64,000 bases of DNA from contig OX243814.1 in assembly GCA_945859605.1 (NCBI GenBank), positions 38,359,630-38,423,629 of the forward strand, in the 5' to 3' direction. The DNA is from Lumbricus rubellus (lineage: Eukaryota; Annelida; Clitellata; Crassiclitellata; Lumbricidae). Of this stretch, positions 1-11,240 are shown piece after piece (positions within the stretch are counted from its first letter, which is position 1; each line of letters begins with the position of its first letter). The translations under genes and the position numbers were made by a program. The notes beneath the pieces are model-generated. The model was not told the origin of the DNA, searched no databases, and saw only the letters and a list, made by a program, of their open reading frames with translations.

Positions 1-149
1 AAGTTGGAGGTCACTTGCTTTGGTGATGTGAATAAACTCACATCGATCGATTATGCTTCATGAAACAGAGGCTTCATATTATTAGTAACTGTTGTGTTCT
101 GCGTGTCTTAGACCGGAACTTTTCACCCTAACAGCCTCGGCAATAGTTT

Positions 150-205
150 GTAGGAAATGCGTCATTCATTCATTCATTCATTCATTAATTCATTATGCGA
201 ATTTA
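150..205 (-). repeat. Non-LTR retrotransposon 3' tail with ATTC microsatellite
   Basis: Read on the minus strand this is the recurrent ending seen many times in the window: an AGCGCTATATAAAT-like string followed by a tetranucleotide tail, here (ATTC)n. It supplies the last codons and the stop of the open reading frame assigned to gene A exon 4, so that end of the gene model may be read-through into a repeat. Confidence 0.6.
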
Positions 206-3200
206 TATAGCGACTCTTGATTGGGGTTGTGGTGGACGGCAGTGGTGGTGTTGGCGGTGGTTGTGGTGATAATGTTGTCGATGATGATGTTTAGATGAAG
301 GCATGTACACAATGTACAGTAACTGTGTTCTTGCAACTATGATTATGCTATCAAGTAAATTTACAACATGATTGTGTATATAACTGCCTTCTTTTGATTT
401 GCAGCTCTTGTAGATCATCACTGATATTACGGTAAGAAAACTGATCCCAACCAGAACTGCAAATACTGACAGAAGAATCCATGGCGTTGCACTTGGTTCT
501 GCAAAAATACAAGAAAAAGTTAAATGTATTGTGGATTTATGTAGGCTATTACAAAGTCATGTATATTACAGGTATTATTTAACTGGCATCTAGGAATGTG
601 GTACATATATGAATACATGTTTGTATAATTATATGGACACAGAGCAATCTAGAATATTGCTTAACTAGTTTACATACCATTTGTCAGAGCTTTTTTCAAC
701 GTGCAGTTGTACACAAAATGTGCAGTTCTAAATGGATTTGTGCAGTTGTCGAAGCACTTTGTACCGTTAAAACTAGCAAAAAAGGTTATTGTCCTCCGAT
801 TGAAAGCAATTTACCATGGAGGATGGGAAAGAAAAGGAGTTGTGCAGTTCTAAAAATTTCTTAAAACAGCCCTGCCTGCCATTTGTCTTCCATCTAATAG
901 CCAGCTGTCAACTGAGTTTGCATCCATCTCTAATCCTGCGTCATTATCAAGTTTAGTTCAGCCTTACCCTGGTGTGCCTCGCACAATGCCTTTAAAAATA
1001 TAGCAAAAGTTACATCTACAGGAGTACAGGTTTTTGTCTACTTCAAGTTTCTGAGTTGTGTAGCTAGTGATTATTGGACTATGGTGGCATCAGTGGTGGA
1101 ATCGAAAGTGACATTTTAATTTTTAATTAAACGCTTGTCTATCTCTTTTGGACTCTCAGGCCGTCCAATTGAGTGGATCACATCTTTTTACTGTAGGCCT
1201 ACTTGATCTACACTTCTGACATTGGTACGCTCTTAACATCTTACGGCGTGCTACACCAGCTGTATGCAGATGACACTCAGGCATACCTGCACTGCTCTCC
1301 ACTCGCAATAAATTAAGGTCGCCCTCGCCATGCAACGAGCAACGGGGGCCCTCACATATTGGATGTCCTCAAACCGACTCCGCCTCAACGCCCAAAAAAC
1401 CAATTCAATTGGTTGGACACAATAGCTGGCTAAGCTCGACCTGAGCGCTCTCTCTTCTCGATACCCGTCTATTACTTTTTCTTCGGTGGTGCGTGACCTT
1501 GGAGTGTTTCTGGACTAGAGATGTAAAAAAACATGTTTTTTTGGCGTTGAAATATTTCAATGAAATATTTCAGTTTTTTTAAAATATTTCAGTTTTATTT
1601 GAAACATTTGAAATTATTTTTTTCTTTACATTTTACAACTAATTACAACCATAAAAACAGTTTATTTATTTCTCATATTACATATTATATGCATTATTGT
1701 GTTAGTGATGAGTGACCATCCTCGAGATACTCAATTTATTTCTAATTACCTGTTTTTAAGAATGACTTTTATGAGAGTTACATTATATGTTGAAACTTGA
1801 AAAACATATTTTATTCACCAAATGTCACAAATTACAGTTTGATATAATAAAGTAGATGTTATTGTTCATTGTTATGCTTAACATTTATTATTAATCACTT
1901 GTTTTGTCATAAATGAAATAAATGTGATTTTAGCTAAATTCTGCTAGCCTAGGACACAGTCAATCGTATAGAATTCGAAACACTTTAGTGACTTTAGAAG
2001 ACAAATTATAAATCACAAATACTATGTCAACTAGACTCAATAATAATCCGGCAAACAAAATTTTACTAAAAGTTCTAAGAATAGAACTTAGAACATAAAC
2101 ATAAATAGTACTATCAGTCAGACAGAGTAAACCATCATTAATAGTAACAGGGAAGAATGGAGACGTCAAACATTTGAACCTGCCTAAGGGCAGAGAACAG
2201 AAAGAAGAAGAATAGTAATTATACTGCTAAAATCTGTCAGTTACAAGATTTCCTCATTGTTATTCATCATCGTCCATGTCATCATCTTTGTTGTTATCGT
2301 CAACATCATCATTGTCGCTATCATCATAACTGTCACTGTCATCATCATCACTGGCATCGTCACTGTCATCATAGTTTTCATGGCCTTCATCATTGACATT
2401 GTCACCGTCTTTGTCATTATCATCATCATTGTTATCATCTTTGTCAGCATGTCTGCCGCTGTCATCATCATCATCGTCTGACTGATGCTCTAACTGTGGC
2501 AGTGGCGGTGATGTAGATATCTGAAGTGCTTGAGATGAGGATGAGCAGGAAGCACTCGCAGATGCAGCTGGCAAGGAGTCCATATAATCACTTTCATTGG
2601 TGTCCGTTGGGAATGTACCACTGTTTGACTTAGGATCTAAGAGTTTCAGATTTTGGGATAGGTACACTAACTTTCCGGCTTTGTCTGCTGTCAGCCTGTT
2701 TCATTTGCCGTGTGCACATTAGAGATGTAAAAAAAACAAAAAAAACAAAAAAACCGGTTTTTTTGGCGTTGAAATATTTCAAAAAAAACTGTCAGAAATG
2801 AAATATTTCAAATGAAATATTTCACGCTCACATCACTATTCTGGACTCTAAACTAACCCTTGTATCTCATATAGATCAGGTGTACCGCAGCTGATGCTGC
2901 CGACTGCGGCAGCTCAGGGTCGTTGCTCGCTCTCTGACTTCTAAAGCTGCAGCTTATCTGAGTATCTCGTCCATGCATTTGTGCTGAGCCGCCTCGATTA
3001 CTGCGCTTCCATCTTTGCTGGTCTCCCGCGGATTCGGATTGAGAGTTTGGAGAGGGTACGGTACACCGGGCTGCCGCGCGTCTTATTGGTGGGTTCACCA
3101 AGTTCGACCGTGTATCCAAATATATACTCCAGGTCTTGCACTGGCTTCCTTTCCCGCAGCGCATCTCATTTAGGGTTGCATCTTTGATGTGGCGATGCTT

Positions 3201-3520
3201 TTCAGGCTGGGCACTGTTACCCCTACAGGCACCCTCTTATCTGTGTGAGCTTTGCCTCCATCTTTTCCACTTGCAAAGGCCGCCATGCACTGCGCTCTGC
3301 TGTCAATGATGACTTAATGGTTCCTTTCACTCGCTCTGCAACAATGCAGAGGCGTTCGTTCTCTGTGGTTGGTCCAACAACCTGGAATGGGCTTCTCTTG
3401 ACTATGCGACATCTTCCAAGCTGTTCTCAATTTCACCAACTATCGAAGACTGTTTTTTTCGCTTGATCTCGACTGGGAGCGCCTCTGAGTAGATACCTTG
3501 AAGGGGCACTATATAAATTG

Positions 3521-3551
<31 letters not shown>

Positions 3552-6500
3552 GAACGGTGCTGTCATAAGATAAGTGCAGATCGCAATGTCATCAGTTTGC
3601 GGCTGTGTGTTAGAAGACGCATTGGAAATCGAAAAGGAAACACAATTCTTACTTTCTATTACTTCAAAATGAAGCAGGCTCCTTTCTCTGTTACTTTCTT
3701 GACAACGGCGCCCTCCAATGCCAATCTGACACCTAAAATATGAAACCTTAAAACATAAGTTACATGTAAACGACTGTCTGGACTTGAACACACTGCAGAG
3801 TGCGCTAGAAATTGTAACTTGCGCCTTAATCTTAGCAAATCATGTGAGTCCATAATTCCACCTTAGGAGTTCTGCATGCGTCGATCCACCCTTCGATCGG
3901 CGAACCAAATTGAGCTTCTGGTTCCCCGCGCGCGGACTGCTATGCGACAGCGTCGTTCATTCTCAGTTGCTGGTCCTACCACCTGGAATGGTCTTCCTGT
4001 TGCATTGCGCTTAATTCCCAGAGGTCACTACGCTCTGTTCCTTAAGAACCTAAAGACTGTTTTATTTAGCCGTGGTTGGGCCGGGAGCGCTTCTGAGTAG
4101 CCTACCTTGAAGAGGCGCTATATAAATTTCCGAAATAAATAAATAAAATAAAATAATTAGTCGACCCCGTTCCAAATCTTCTGAATGCCCTTCCCTGATA
4201 ACAGGAATCGAACGAGTTGATAAAGTCAAGGTCATAGGCGTAGAAGACGGGGTTCCGGGGGGGCAAATGCACCCCCAAATGTCGGGCAAGTCTGAATTTT
4301 CGGGAAATTTAAAAAGATTTTGGCCGGATGACTAAAAAGGTCGTCAGAATTTTCGGGCAAACGTAACGGGAATTTTTCTTAAATTTCGGCCGCATGAAAA
4401 AAATTGTGGGCAAAAGTCTCATTTCCCCTCTCCACTGCTGAAATGTCCCCTACGCCTATGGTCAAGGTTTATGGTGTAACACCTTAAGATAGATTGTGGA
4501 TTTTTGCACCTAATGAAGACAAACATTGTCTGTTACATGTAGCCTATATGCACTTCTTATCATGGTTTGACAGGCCGCCGACTCCATGATGTTGTAGGTA
4601 TACGTTCCACCGTGACAGTCGTGCGAATGCCGTAATTGGCTGTAGGCCTATTCTTCACCAGCATGGTGGAATTTTGCAAACGAGCATCGGGAAAAAAGTC
4701 GTCTCCCCGCTATTATTAGAATGCTTAAACGACAGCTTTTTTGTGCAAACAAGGGTTCCTACTTTTGACATAACTATAATTATAGTCTTCTATGACAGAT
4801 GAATTCCTCTTTACTTCAATACCCAGTGACCGCGGGCATGTACTTCGTGATCTTGCTCGCATAATCTAGAGAAACCACGCTGTGATCCGTTTAGAATTCT
4901 ATTGGAAAATGATTCATCGCCAGAATGATGTAACATGGCTTATTTGACGCCAATATTTCAGTAATTAAATTCAATTTGTGATTTGATTTGTTCCTTTAAT
5001 TATCAGCTATTACTTCTATGTATTATAATTATTAATTCATTCTTTCTATGGATTTATATAGCGCCCCTTCAAGAAAATCTACGCTGACTCCCAGCTCAGC
5101 CACAGCGAAAAAACCTTGAGAGATTTATGAAACAAAGTTTGACTATCAGATGTAGTAAAATGCAGCTTTGAAGGGAAGACATAAAACCGATAACGTTGGC
5201 GCTGTCAGGCAGCTAAGCGAGTCCTTGGATTTTTGCTCCTTCATAACAGAGCGAAGAGCTCGACGCGCTTCAACGTCAGAGACTGGGTGACAGAGATAAC
5301 ATAGGTCAGATGGAGCGCAACCATGTATGTGTAATTGTGTATGGAGTGTGAAACCACAGCGGCAATTCGATACGAGACACGGTGAGCTACAGGTAATCAG
5401 CGCAACTTACACATCGCGCATGCAGGCAGAGGGAAAATTGGGAAATCACCAAAATTAATGAGCCGAGCTGCAGCGGAGCGCAGAATCTGATCTAATTGTC
5501 CCAAGATCCCAAGAGGAAGCTAGTTATGTTTCATGTCTCATTGTGCGTTTGCAAGTGAAGTAATAAAGAACATAGGTCTACGTACTATAGCCTACTTACC
5601 TTCTCATATAAACTACATAGGTCTAATATTAAAATGAAAACGATCAGAGAGAATGATGTGGCTTATAAATGTAGACATACATGCAGTATTCATCAGAAGT
5701 AGGCCTATTGTAGATCTCACAGCACAAGTCGCCGTATGAGCTGCAGATACGACGATTCGAATTACATTGGCGAGATGATCCAGGGCATGTGACGCCTGTA
5801 AGTCAAATCATCAACACGGAAACTGATCAAATGCCATTTTAAGTAAAACCAAGGTCGTAGTTGGGAGTGTTCTAGGTGCTTGAACACTCCGAAATGAAAT
5901 AATGCAAAAATGAAGTAACGCATTTACTAGCACATGACGTAAGAATTACAGTGTGACGAACAAATCAAAACATTTATTGTTTCCACAATAAAACGTAAGA
6001 TAGGGCCTACAGAAAACAATGTAACAGTTGATGGTTAACGTAGTACGGTAACACATTCGATCGGTAGAGACGTTAGATGCAGATTATGGAACAACTATAG
6101 ACACTCCAGAAAGGAAAAAGAAGACTAAATTGGTATTTGAGGAACGAGGTAGAGGAAAGCGAAAGGAAAGAGAAGGAAGGGAAGTAAATTCCTGCAGTGA
6201 GTGGAAGAATAGTCACAACCATTAGGCCCCTATGTCGGGAATAGTTATGCTCACGTGTATAGGCCTACCTTATTCGGTAAACATGCGTAAGCTTAGGACC
6301 TATCTATAATTGCCTTTGACACTGCTGACCTCATAAATGCTTATGAGCAAACGTCACGTTAAAGTTTAAACATTCTGACATGCTCTTTAATTGGTCTTAC
6401 GTTGTTCGATGTCACTTCTATTCGGCATTCCGGAATATGCAAATATCTCATCGTTTGACATGGCTGTTCAAATGAAACATACCAGGGCAATTATTTTAAC

Positions 6501-9500
6501 TAATATTTATAGAAATAGCCGTTAGCCTATTAGCCTGTTGATAATTCTACACAAACGCGGTTAGTTTATCGAGCTGCAATGACTGTAACTAATAATCATC
6601 GTTTAATTAGAAAGTGAGACAAATCCGGGTGACACACCGCACCCACTTACACATTAAAGCACGTTAAAAAATAAGGAAAAAATATTGTGAGCACAACAAT
6701 GTTATTAACCACCATAGAACCAATAGTAGGCTAATCGCAAATTTTGTCGTCACAAGTGGAGCACTTTCGTTTTGAAAGGAACGCAAAATAAAGATAGTTC
6801 ATGGACTAAGCTTATGCCTTAATAATACTGCGACAGCTGCAGCCTACGCTCAATGCTTCAGATTTTCAGAGGGTCCGGACTTCGGAGTCACGAGGTCGCC
6901 ACGAGTTTTGATCATTGGACGATTTGGTGTTGGACGAGTTGTGAATAATTGTTTTTTAAAATTAAGATTCAACGTCTTTGTGCTATTTTGGAAGAAATGG
7001 TTTGTTTCAAAAGATTTTGGAGCAAGTGAGGTCGTATGTTTTTGGTAATTGTCGGCCTACAAGTAGCCTAAGCTTAAATCGGAAAGCAGGTTAATGTAAT
7101 TTATCTAATAAGATAATTGAAAATATAGAGCAAATAACTTCCAAACTGGTATAAGGTCATTTGGCAGTTGACAACGAGCTGCATTTAGTTTCTCATTCGC
7201 TCTTAGTACACACTCGTCGCTAAAGTCTTAGAGACTATTTGTGATGCACACACCGACGTCCGACAACAATGATGGTAGCAAACGACACAACAATAAAAAT
7301 GATTTTTACGCTTTTAAGATTAGATTTACCTGGTTTGAAGCCATAAGTTACTTGGAAAGCAGATTGTGATGTGTCTTCCTTTATATGAAACCTTACTATG
7401 ACATGATCACACGACTTAAATTCGAGAGCAGGAGGTCGTTTATATCCGCAATATCTCCGTATGTTTGGCTTGTGCCACTCGTCTGCACACTGAACCTGTC
7501 AAAATTTCAAAGCACTTCAATAGCAAGCGACTTCAATTATCTTAGCCTAGATTTATAATTATTGTTGTGTAGCTAGTCTTACCTCTCTATATTTCGACTT
7601 TCAGATAGGGCCTAGATGTTGCAAGTGTGGACCTGTCTTGAACCTTGCGTACGTGGTTAGTAAAGGAATAGTAGCCTAAGTGAATAAAAGAATGCGGGAC
7701 CAAAAGAATATAGCCTAATACACAAAAACAGCGAGCATTGAAGGGTAGAAATTTGGGTCTAAAAAGATAAAGCTTTGTGCTCAAAGCTGGGATGTTTTGA
7801 TGAATTGTTTTATAATGCTAAACGCACTTTGTGTGACCCATTTTTGCAGTAGGCCTACGCTTATTCAAACTTAGGCTAGGTTACTATAAGTAAAATGAAC
7901 ATATTGCTCATGTCGCCTCAAAAATAGCAAAAATATTGGAGTAATGGCTCGAACTGCTTACATTTTACCATCTAGTATTAGGATTAAACTATACTATTCC
8001 TTAGTACATCCATATCTCTCTTATTGTAACATAGTGTGGGCTTGTACTTATGTCACAAGATTATATAGAGTTATTATTTTGCAAAAAAGAGCTGTTCGTC
8101 TTATTGTGGGAGCTCCATACGGCTCTCATACTGCCCCCATATTTCTCAACCTTAGAATTTTAAAACTCGACCAGATTTGGACTTTGCAAATAGGGGAATT
8201 TATGTACCGGTTTGATCGAAGCCTTCTGCCACCTATATACAAAAATTATTTTCAGCTTTCATCCCAGGTTCATTCTCATTTTACAAGATACTCTTCTTTG
8301 TACCACCGAACCTATGCTCGCACTAACACGCGCCAGTTTTCTATTAAGTCTACTGGGGTTACCACTTGGGAAAAAATTCCAAGGGAAATAAAATTGAGCC
8401 CCAGTATTTGGACATTTAAGAAGAAATTTAGCGCCTTTCTAATAGAAGTTACCAAATAAAATTAAAGTAGTGTTTGCTCAGTATGTGCATTGCAGTTGGT
8501 CTCTGTACAGTACAGTTCAGTAGCCTATAGTTAAGATTTTTTTTGTTCTTTTTCATTATTTTTTGTGACTCAGCAGTGTTGAGGTTTTCAGTTTCCTGTT
8601 TTTGTGTTTTGTTTTTTCTTCCGTTCTCTAGTATAAGTTGCTTTATCTTTTTTGTCAGTCACTGTGTTGATTTTGCAAAGACTTCGTCATGGCCACCTTG
8701 CATCGTCAAGTCATTAATAGTTGGTGTCCCTAGACAGCGGGATTTTTAAAAATCCCTTTAGGGCCTCCCTTTTTTTGTAGCCAATGTGAACGATGTGTGA
8801 ACCTTTCATGTATACTGGTTGCAAAATAAAAATATTTGATTGATTGATTGATTGATTGATATAGGGCCTACTATTTTGTGAAAAATATAATAAAGGTATT
8901 AACCGATCTTGTAAGATAAACATCATGGGCCCACTTTGTCTATACAACATTTCCATACTTTTGTTTTGTCAACCAAGTGAATAGGCTAGTTTAAATAATT
9001 ATTGCACGATAAATTTCACGTTGAAACAACACTTCGTTGAAAATTTAATTATTGTCACAATTAGCATTCAGAGTGTAACGTACCTCGACCCAGTCATAAT
9101 CTGAACAGGGATTAAGACTATTATAATAGTATTCAGGAGTCGGGTCGTATATGTAAAATACTGGAAACATTATTGCCACAGAGTCTTGCCCCGTTCTTTT
9201 AATAGAGTAGATGCAATTAAGATTGCTTCTGTACGTATTTGGAAAATCAGGAGAAGAAATAAATCCTATGGCATCACTGTATTCGGTGTTCCCGCAACCT
9301 GCAAAAAACGTTTGAAAACCGATATTAACTGGATAGGCCTACCTCGATAACATTGTCAAAATTTTGTAGCTTCGACAAATTGGCCCGACATGTGCGCCTT
9401 CCCGAAATTGCACGTGAAATAATCAAATAATGAGAAACTGCATTACCAAATTAAAAATCAAAATTATTTACTGTTCCTAACGTAAATGTAGGCCTACAAA

Positions 9501-9619
9501 CATAGTGTCGCACAAGTGATACCAATAAGTATTACGACGTTACCTTGTTCCGTAATGACATTGAAGGCAAGCTTGGGCAGCAATAAGCACTCCAAAAGGA
9601 CGAGTCTCGCATAGCAGAT
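203..9619 (-). CDS. Gene A: single-CUB type I membrane protein
   Basis: Four exons on the minus strand: leader 9619-9544, CUB first half 9298-9084, CUB second half 7495-7330, transmembrane exon 498-203. Donors are all GT (GTAACG, GTACGT, GTAAAT), acceptors are all AG, and phases agree (1, 0, 1). The leader exon is hydrophobic (VLLECLLLPKLAF). The CUB starts at CGNTEYSD, has the family hallmarks GFISSPDFPNTY, NPCSDYDWVE and RRYCGY, and closes with FQVTYGF. Exon 4 encodes PSATPWILLS followed by about 20 hydrophobic residues and a basic stop-transfer YKSCKSK, which predicts a type I membrane protein with a short cytoplasmic tail. CUB domains are extracellular beta-sandwich binding modules; the ligand is unknown. 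Odd points: no in-frame ATG is visible in the leader exon, and the His-rich tail ending in a repeat may not be the true C-terminus (a GTAAAT donor lies earlier in exon 4). Intron 3 is 6.8 kb and full of transposons. Confidence 0.75.
506..1199. other. Gene A intron 3, distal part
   Basis: AT-rich sequence inside the last intron of gene A. I see no exon, RNA gene or recognisable mobile element here. Confidence 0.5.
1516..2838. mobile_element. Defective hAT DNA transposon
   Basis: The flanks 1508-1515 and 2839-2846 are both TTCTGGAC, a perfect 8-bp target-site duplication. The ends are TAGAGATG and CATCACTA, imperfect inverted repeats of the hAT type. Subterminal regions carry repeated GAAATATTTCA palindromes at both ends. 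An internal copy of the left end (TAGAGATGTAAAAAA at about 2719) suggests internal rearrangement. It retains the transposase C-terminus only, so it is non-autonomous. Confidence 0.85.
2260..2700 (-). pseudogene. hAT transposase C-terminal fragment with Asp-rich tail
   Basis: Minus-strand translation gives NRLTADKAGKLVYLSQNLKL, which resembles the end of the hAT C-terminal dimerisation (hATC) domain. It is followed by a Ser-rich stretch and then a very long Asp-rich tail encoded by a degenerate ATC/GTC trinucleotide tract (about 2260-2480). An in-frame stop lies just upstream of the Asn, and the catalytic part is missing, so this is a remnant. The opposite-strand ORFs over the tract are artefacts of the microsatellite. 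Confidence 0.65.
3876..4155 (+). pseudogene. Second CR1/L2-like LINE C-terminal fragment
   Basis: The open frame from 3876 encodes the typical end of a CR1/L2-like reverse transcriptase: RSFSVAGPTTWNGLPVALR followed by FLKNLKTVLF. A ggcgctatataaat string and an (AAATAA)n tail come next. It has the same family ending as the copy at 3.4-3.55 kb but is a separate insertion truncated at its 5' end. Confidence 0.75.
4233..4460. mobile_element. hAT MITE with perfect target duplication
   Basis: A 228-bp element whose ends are CATAGGCGTAG and CTACGCCTATG (inverted repeats). It is flanked on both sides by GTCAAGGT (4225-4232 and 4461-4468). There is no coding potential. The interior contains a GGATGACTAAAAA block that recurs in other MITEs of this window. 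Confidence 0.9.
5036..5530 (-). mobile_element. Degenerate LINE 3' end
   Basis: On the minus strand the sequence runs through a heavily mutated region ending in a gaaggggcgctatataaat string and a short ATTC-type tail at 5036-5050. The frame fits a decayed LINE C-terminus but is broken many times. It lies in intron 3 of gene A. Confidence 0.45.
5531..7329. other. Gene A intron 3, proximal part
   Basis: Intron sequence next to the second CUB exon. It contains several copies of the dispersed TAGGCCTA-type palindrome. No exon, RNA gene or recognisable transposon ends are visible. Confidence 0.5.
7880..8862 (+). pseudogene. Jockey/CR1-type LINE reverse transcriptase C-terminus
   Basis: An open frame of 171 codons (7944-8459) encodes the classical end of a non-LTR reverse transcriptase: IKLYYSLVHPYLSYCNIVW, then LQKRAVRLIVGAPYGSHTAP, then FKKKFSAFL. 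The upstream sequence can be read as HVASKIAK in another frame, so a frameshift separates it from the rest of the RT. It is 5'-truncated, has a 3' untranslated region, and ends in AAATAAAAATATT plus a (TTGA)n tail at about 8838-8860. It sits in intron 2 of gene A on the opposite strand. Confidence 0.85.
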
Positions 9620-9775
9620 ACCTACGTAGTTATATAGCCCCCCATATGCAATTTTTTGTGTTTTACAGGATGACGGAGGATCAATAATTATTATGGAATA
9701 GGTTAACGGCTTATGCAATGATATTTACATACATACGAAGATAAATAAATCTTAACCAAGACTTAACTAACAAGC

Positions 9776-9960
9776 ATGGGCGCGCGCAGAAATATTTTCA
9801 GGAGGGGCAAACACGATGGAAGCGGTTGAAATTGTCCTGTTGCAAAAGGTTGAAAAATGATAAGGAGGAAATTTAGAATATGCGAGGATATGTTTCATAG
9901 AGACTTATTAATGTCGATTTCTCAGTATAATTTTTCTATAATTTTTAATATGAATACTTA
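9776..9960. mobile_element. One-ended relic of the CATGGGCGC MITE family
   Basis: Starts CATGGGCGCGCGC and then matches, base by base with substitutions, the reverse complement of the right half of the MITE at 21608-21962 (shared blocks around GGAGGGGCAAA, ACGATGG, AAGCGGTTGAAA and TTTTTAATATGAAT). The other end is missing. Confidence 0.6.
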
Positions 9961-10149
9961 CTTTGGTGCAAAGAAATTTGTAAAAAAATTAAAACCTCGG
10001 CCCCGGCGCAACTAGTTCTTAGATTAAAAAAACAGGTGTCAGTTTTCCAGGAGCAAGTTCTCCTTCTATCCTTAGGCCTACTTCTGTATTTTAATTGTAA
10101 TTTGCAGACTTGACACCAATCGAAATTCAATCGAAGCACCAGCTTATTC

Positions 10150-10440
10150 AAATCAAATCAATCAAATCAAATCAGTTTATTCTGAGAATGAACAAACAAA
10201 ACAAACAAATAACCAAGGTAGACAGCAAAGGAAAATTAGTACACATGAATAAAAATTGATGTTCATTGGACACCTTGATTGTATAAACGGTGAACACACA
10301 CGAGTGATGCACCGAATCAGAGCACTGTTCAAAGAGAAGAAGGTCCAGGTCCGGTTGCCAGAAAGGCAGTGCAGTTGGAAAGGGGGTGTCATATAGGATT
10401 GGAAGGTGGAGATTCAGAGTGTCAGACAAGTAGGGTATGA
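10150..10440 (-). mobile_element. Retrotransposon 3' end with TGATT tail
   Basis: Read on the minus strand, the sequence ends in an AATAAACTGATTTGATT string and a (TGATT)n tail at about 10150-10175, as a LINE or SINE 3' end would. Frames upstream are short and I recognise no protein motif. Confidence 0.45.
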
Positions 10441-10718
10441 ATCATTCTTTTGGACAGATGAGAAGTAAGTTTTTAGTTGAAATCCCGAGGAATGGTAAAC
10501 TCTGAGTGTTCGTTAGTGTTTTAAATGGTCCAAATGCTCTAAGCCCAAGCAAAAAATATCTAGTTGGAATAAACACATACCTGTTAGTGTCATCGCTGAA
10601 AATAAAGCAGATGGAAATTAATAAATTAATTGCAACACAAAATTCACGCGGGAGTGGCTTTTTTGACTTCTCTTCATTTGGGGGGGATACGATTAATCCG
10701 GGGATAGCATAGCCTACT

Positions 10719-10936
10719 CTATTTCGTGACACCGGCTTTTCCTCTACCAACGTGACTTTTGTATCTTTTCTGATTCCCTCTAGATTGAACACTGACGTCC
10801 TCCATGGCCGGCTTTCCTTCATACTGACGCGAGTTTTGGATCTTTTCTGATTCCTCTCTGTTTTGCACTGGACTCAAGCTGTGCCCGTGCACCATGTATA
10901 GCGATACTATTGCTGATATCCTATCTGTTACTGTCG
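10719..10936 (-). CDS. Candidate last exon of gene B (uncertain)
   Basis: A strong acceptor (eight T then ATAG) precedes a frame that stays open for 71 codons in the phase that gene B exon 3 requires (phase 1). The peptide has a weakly hydrophobic start (RISAIVSLYMVHG). It then contains two tandem copies of a basic unit of about 25 residues, beginning VQNREESEKI and VQSRGNQKRY and each ending in GKP or GKA, and stops at TAG. The underlying DNA is a local tandem duplication. There is no convincing transmembrane segment as in gene A, so this may be a chance ORF; no better exon 4 was found. Confidence 0.3.
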
Positions 10937-11240
10937 CTATAAAAAAAATTAGGCGGAATTATTTTACGATTAAACATCAACAGACATAGGCGAGTAGGCT
11001 AATATTATTCTGCTTTAAGTAACGATTCCAGAATTCGATAGGGCCTACTGATGTCGTATCGGAGACGCTCGAACCAGACCAGCAGCCTATTTCCACATGA
11101 CACAAAAAGAATTAAAGAGCAACTGCAATGTCTTATAAAAATAAACGTATCTTGTCCTTTTACTATTATAGGCCTACATTCAAAGTTATCATTGAAAGCA
11201 TGATTCACTTTAATTGGCGTTAATAAGGTTGAAATCTCAC

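Larger units (their letters stand above)
1200..3560 (+). mobile_element. CR1/L2-like non-LTR retrotransposon fragment, split by a hAT insertion
   Basis: Two pieces belong together: 1200-1507 and about 2848-3560. The first encodes the reverse-transcriptase catalytic core YADDTQAY (YADD at 1263-1274). The second encodes degenerate C-terminal RT motifs (an LHWLPF-type motif, a WNxL-type motif, and an LKT-like stretch near 3440) and ends in a ctatataaat string plus a (TGAT)n tail at about 3521-3552. Frameshifts and stops show it is dead. The hAT element at 1516-2838 interrupts it with an exact 8-bp target duplication, so the LINE was already in place when the hAT inserted. Confidence 0.75.

Noticed and set aside
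163..195. Regularly spaced short repeats considered as a CRISPR-like array
   Set aside because: It is a simple ATTC microsatellite in a eukaryotic retrotransposon tail, with no spacers.
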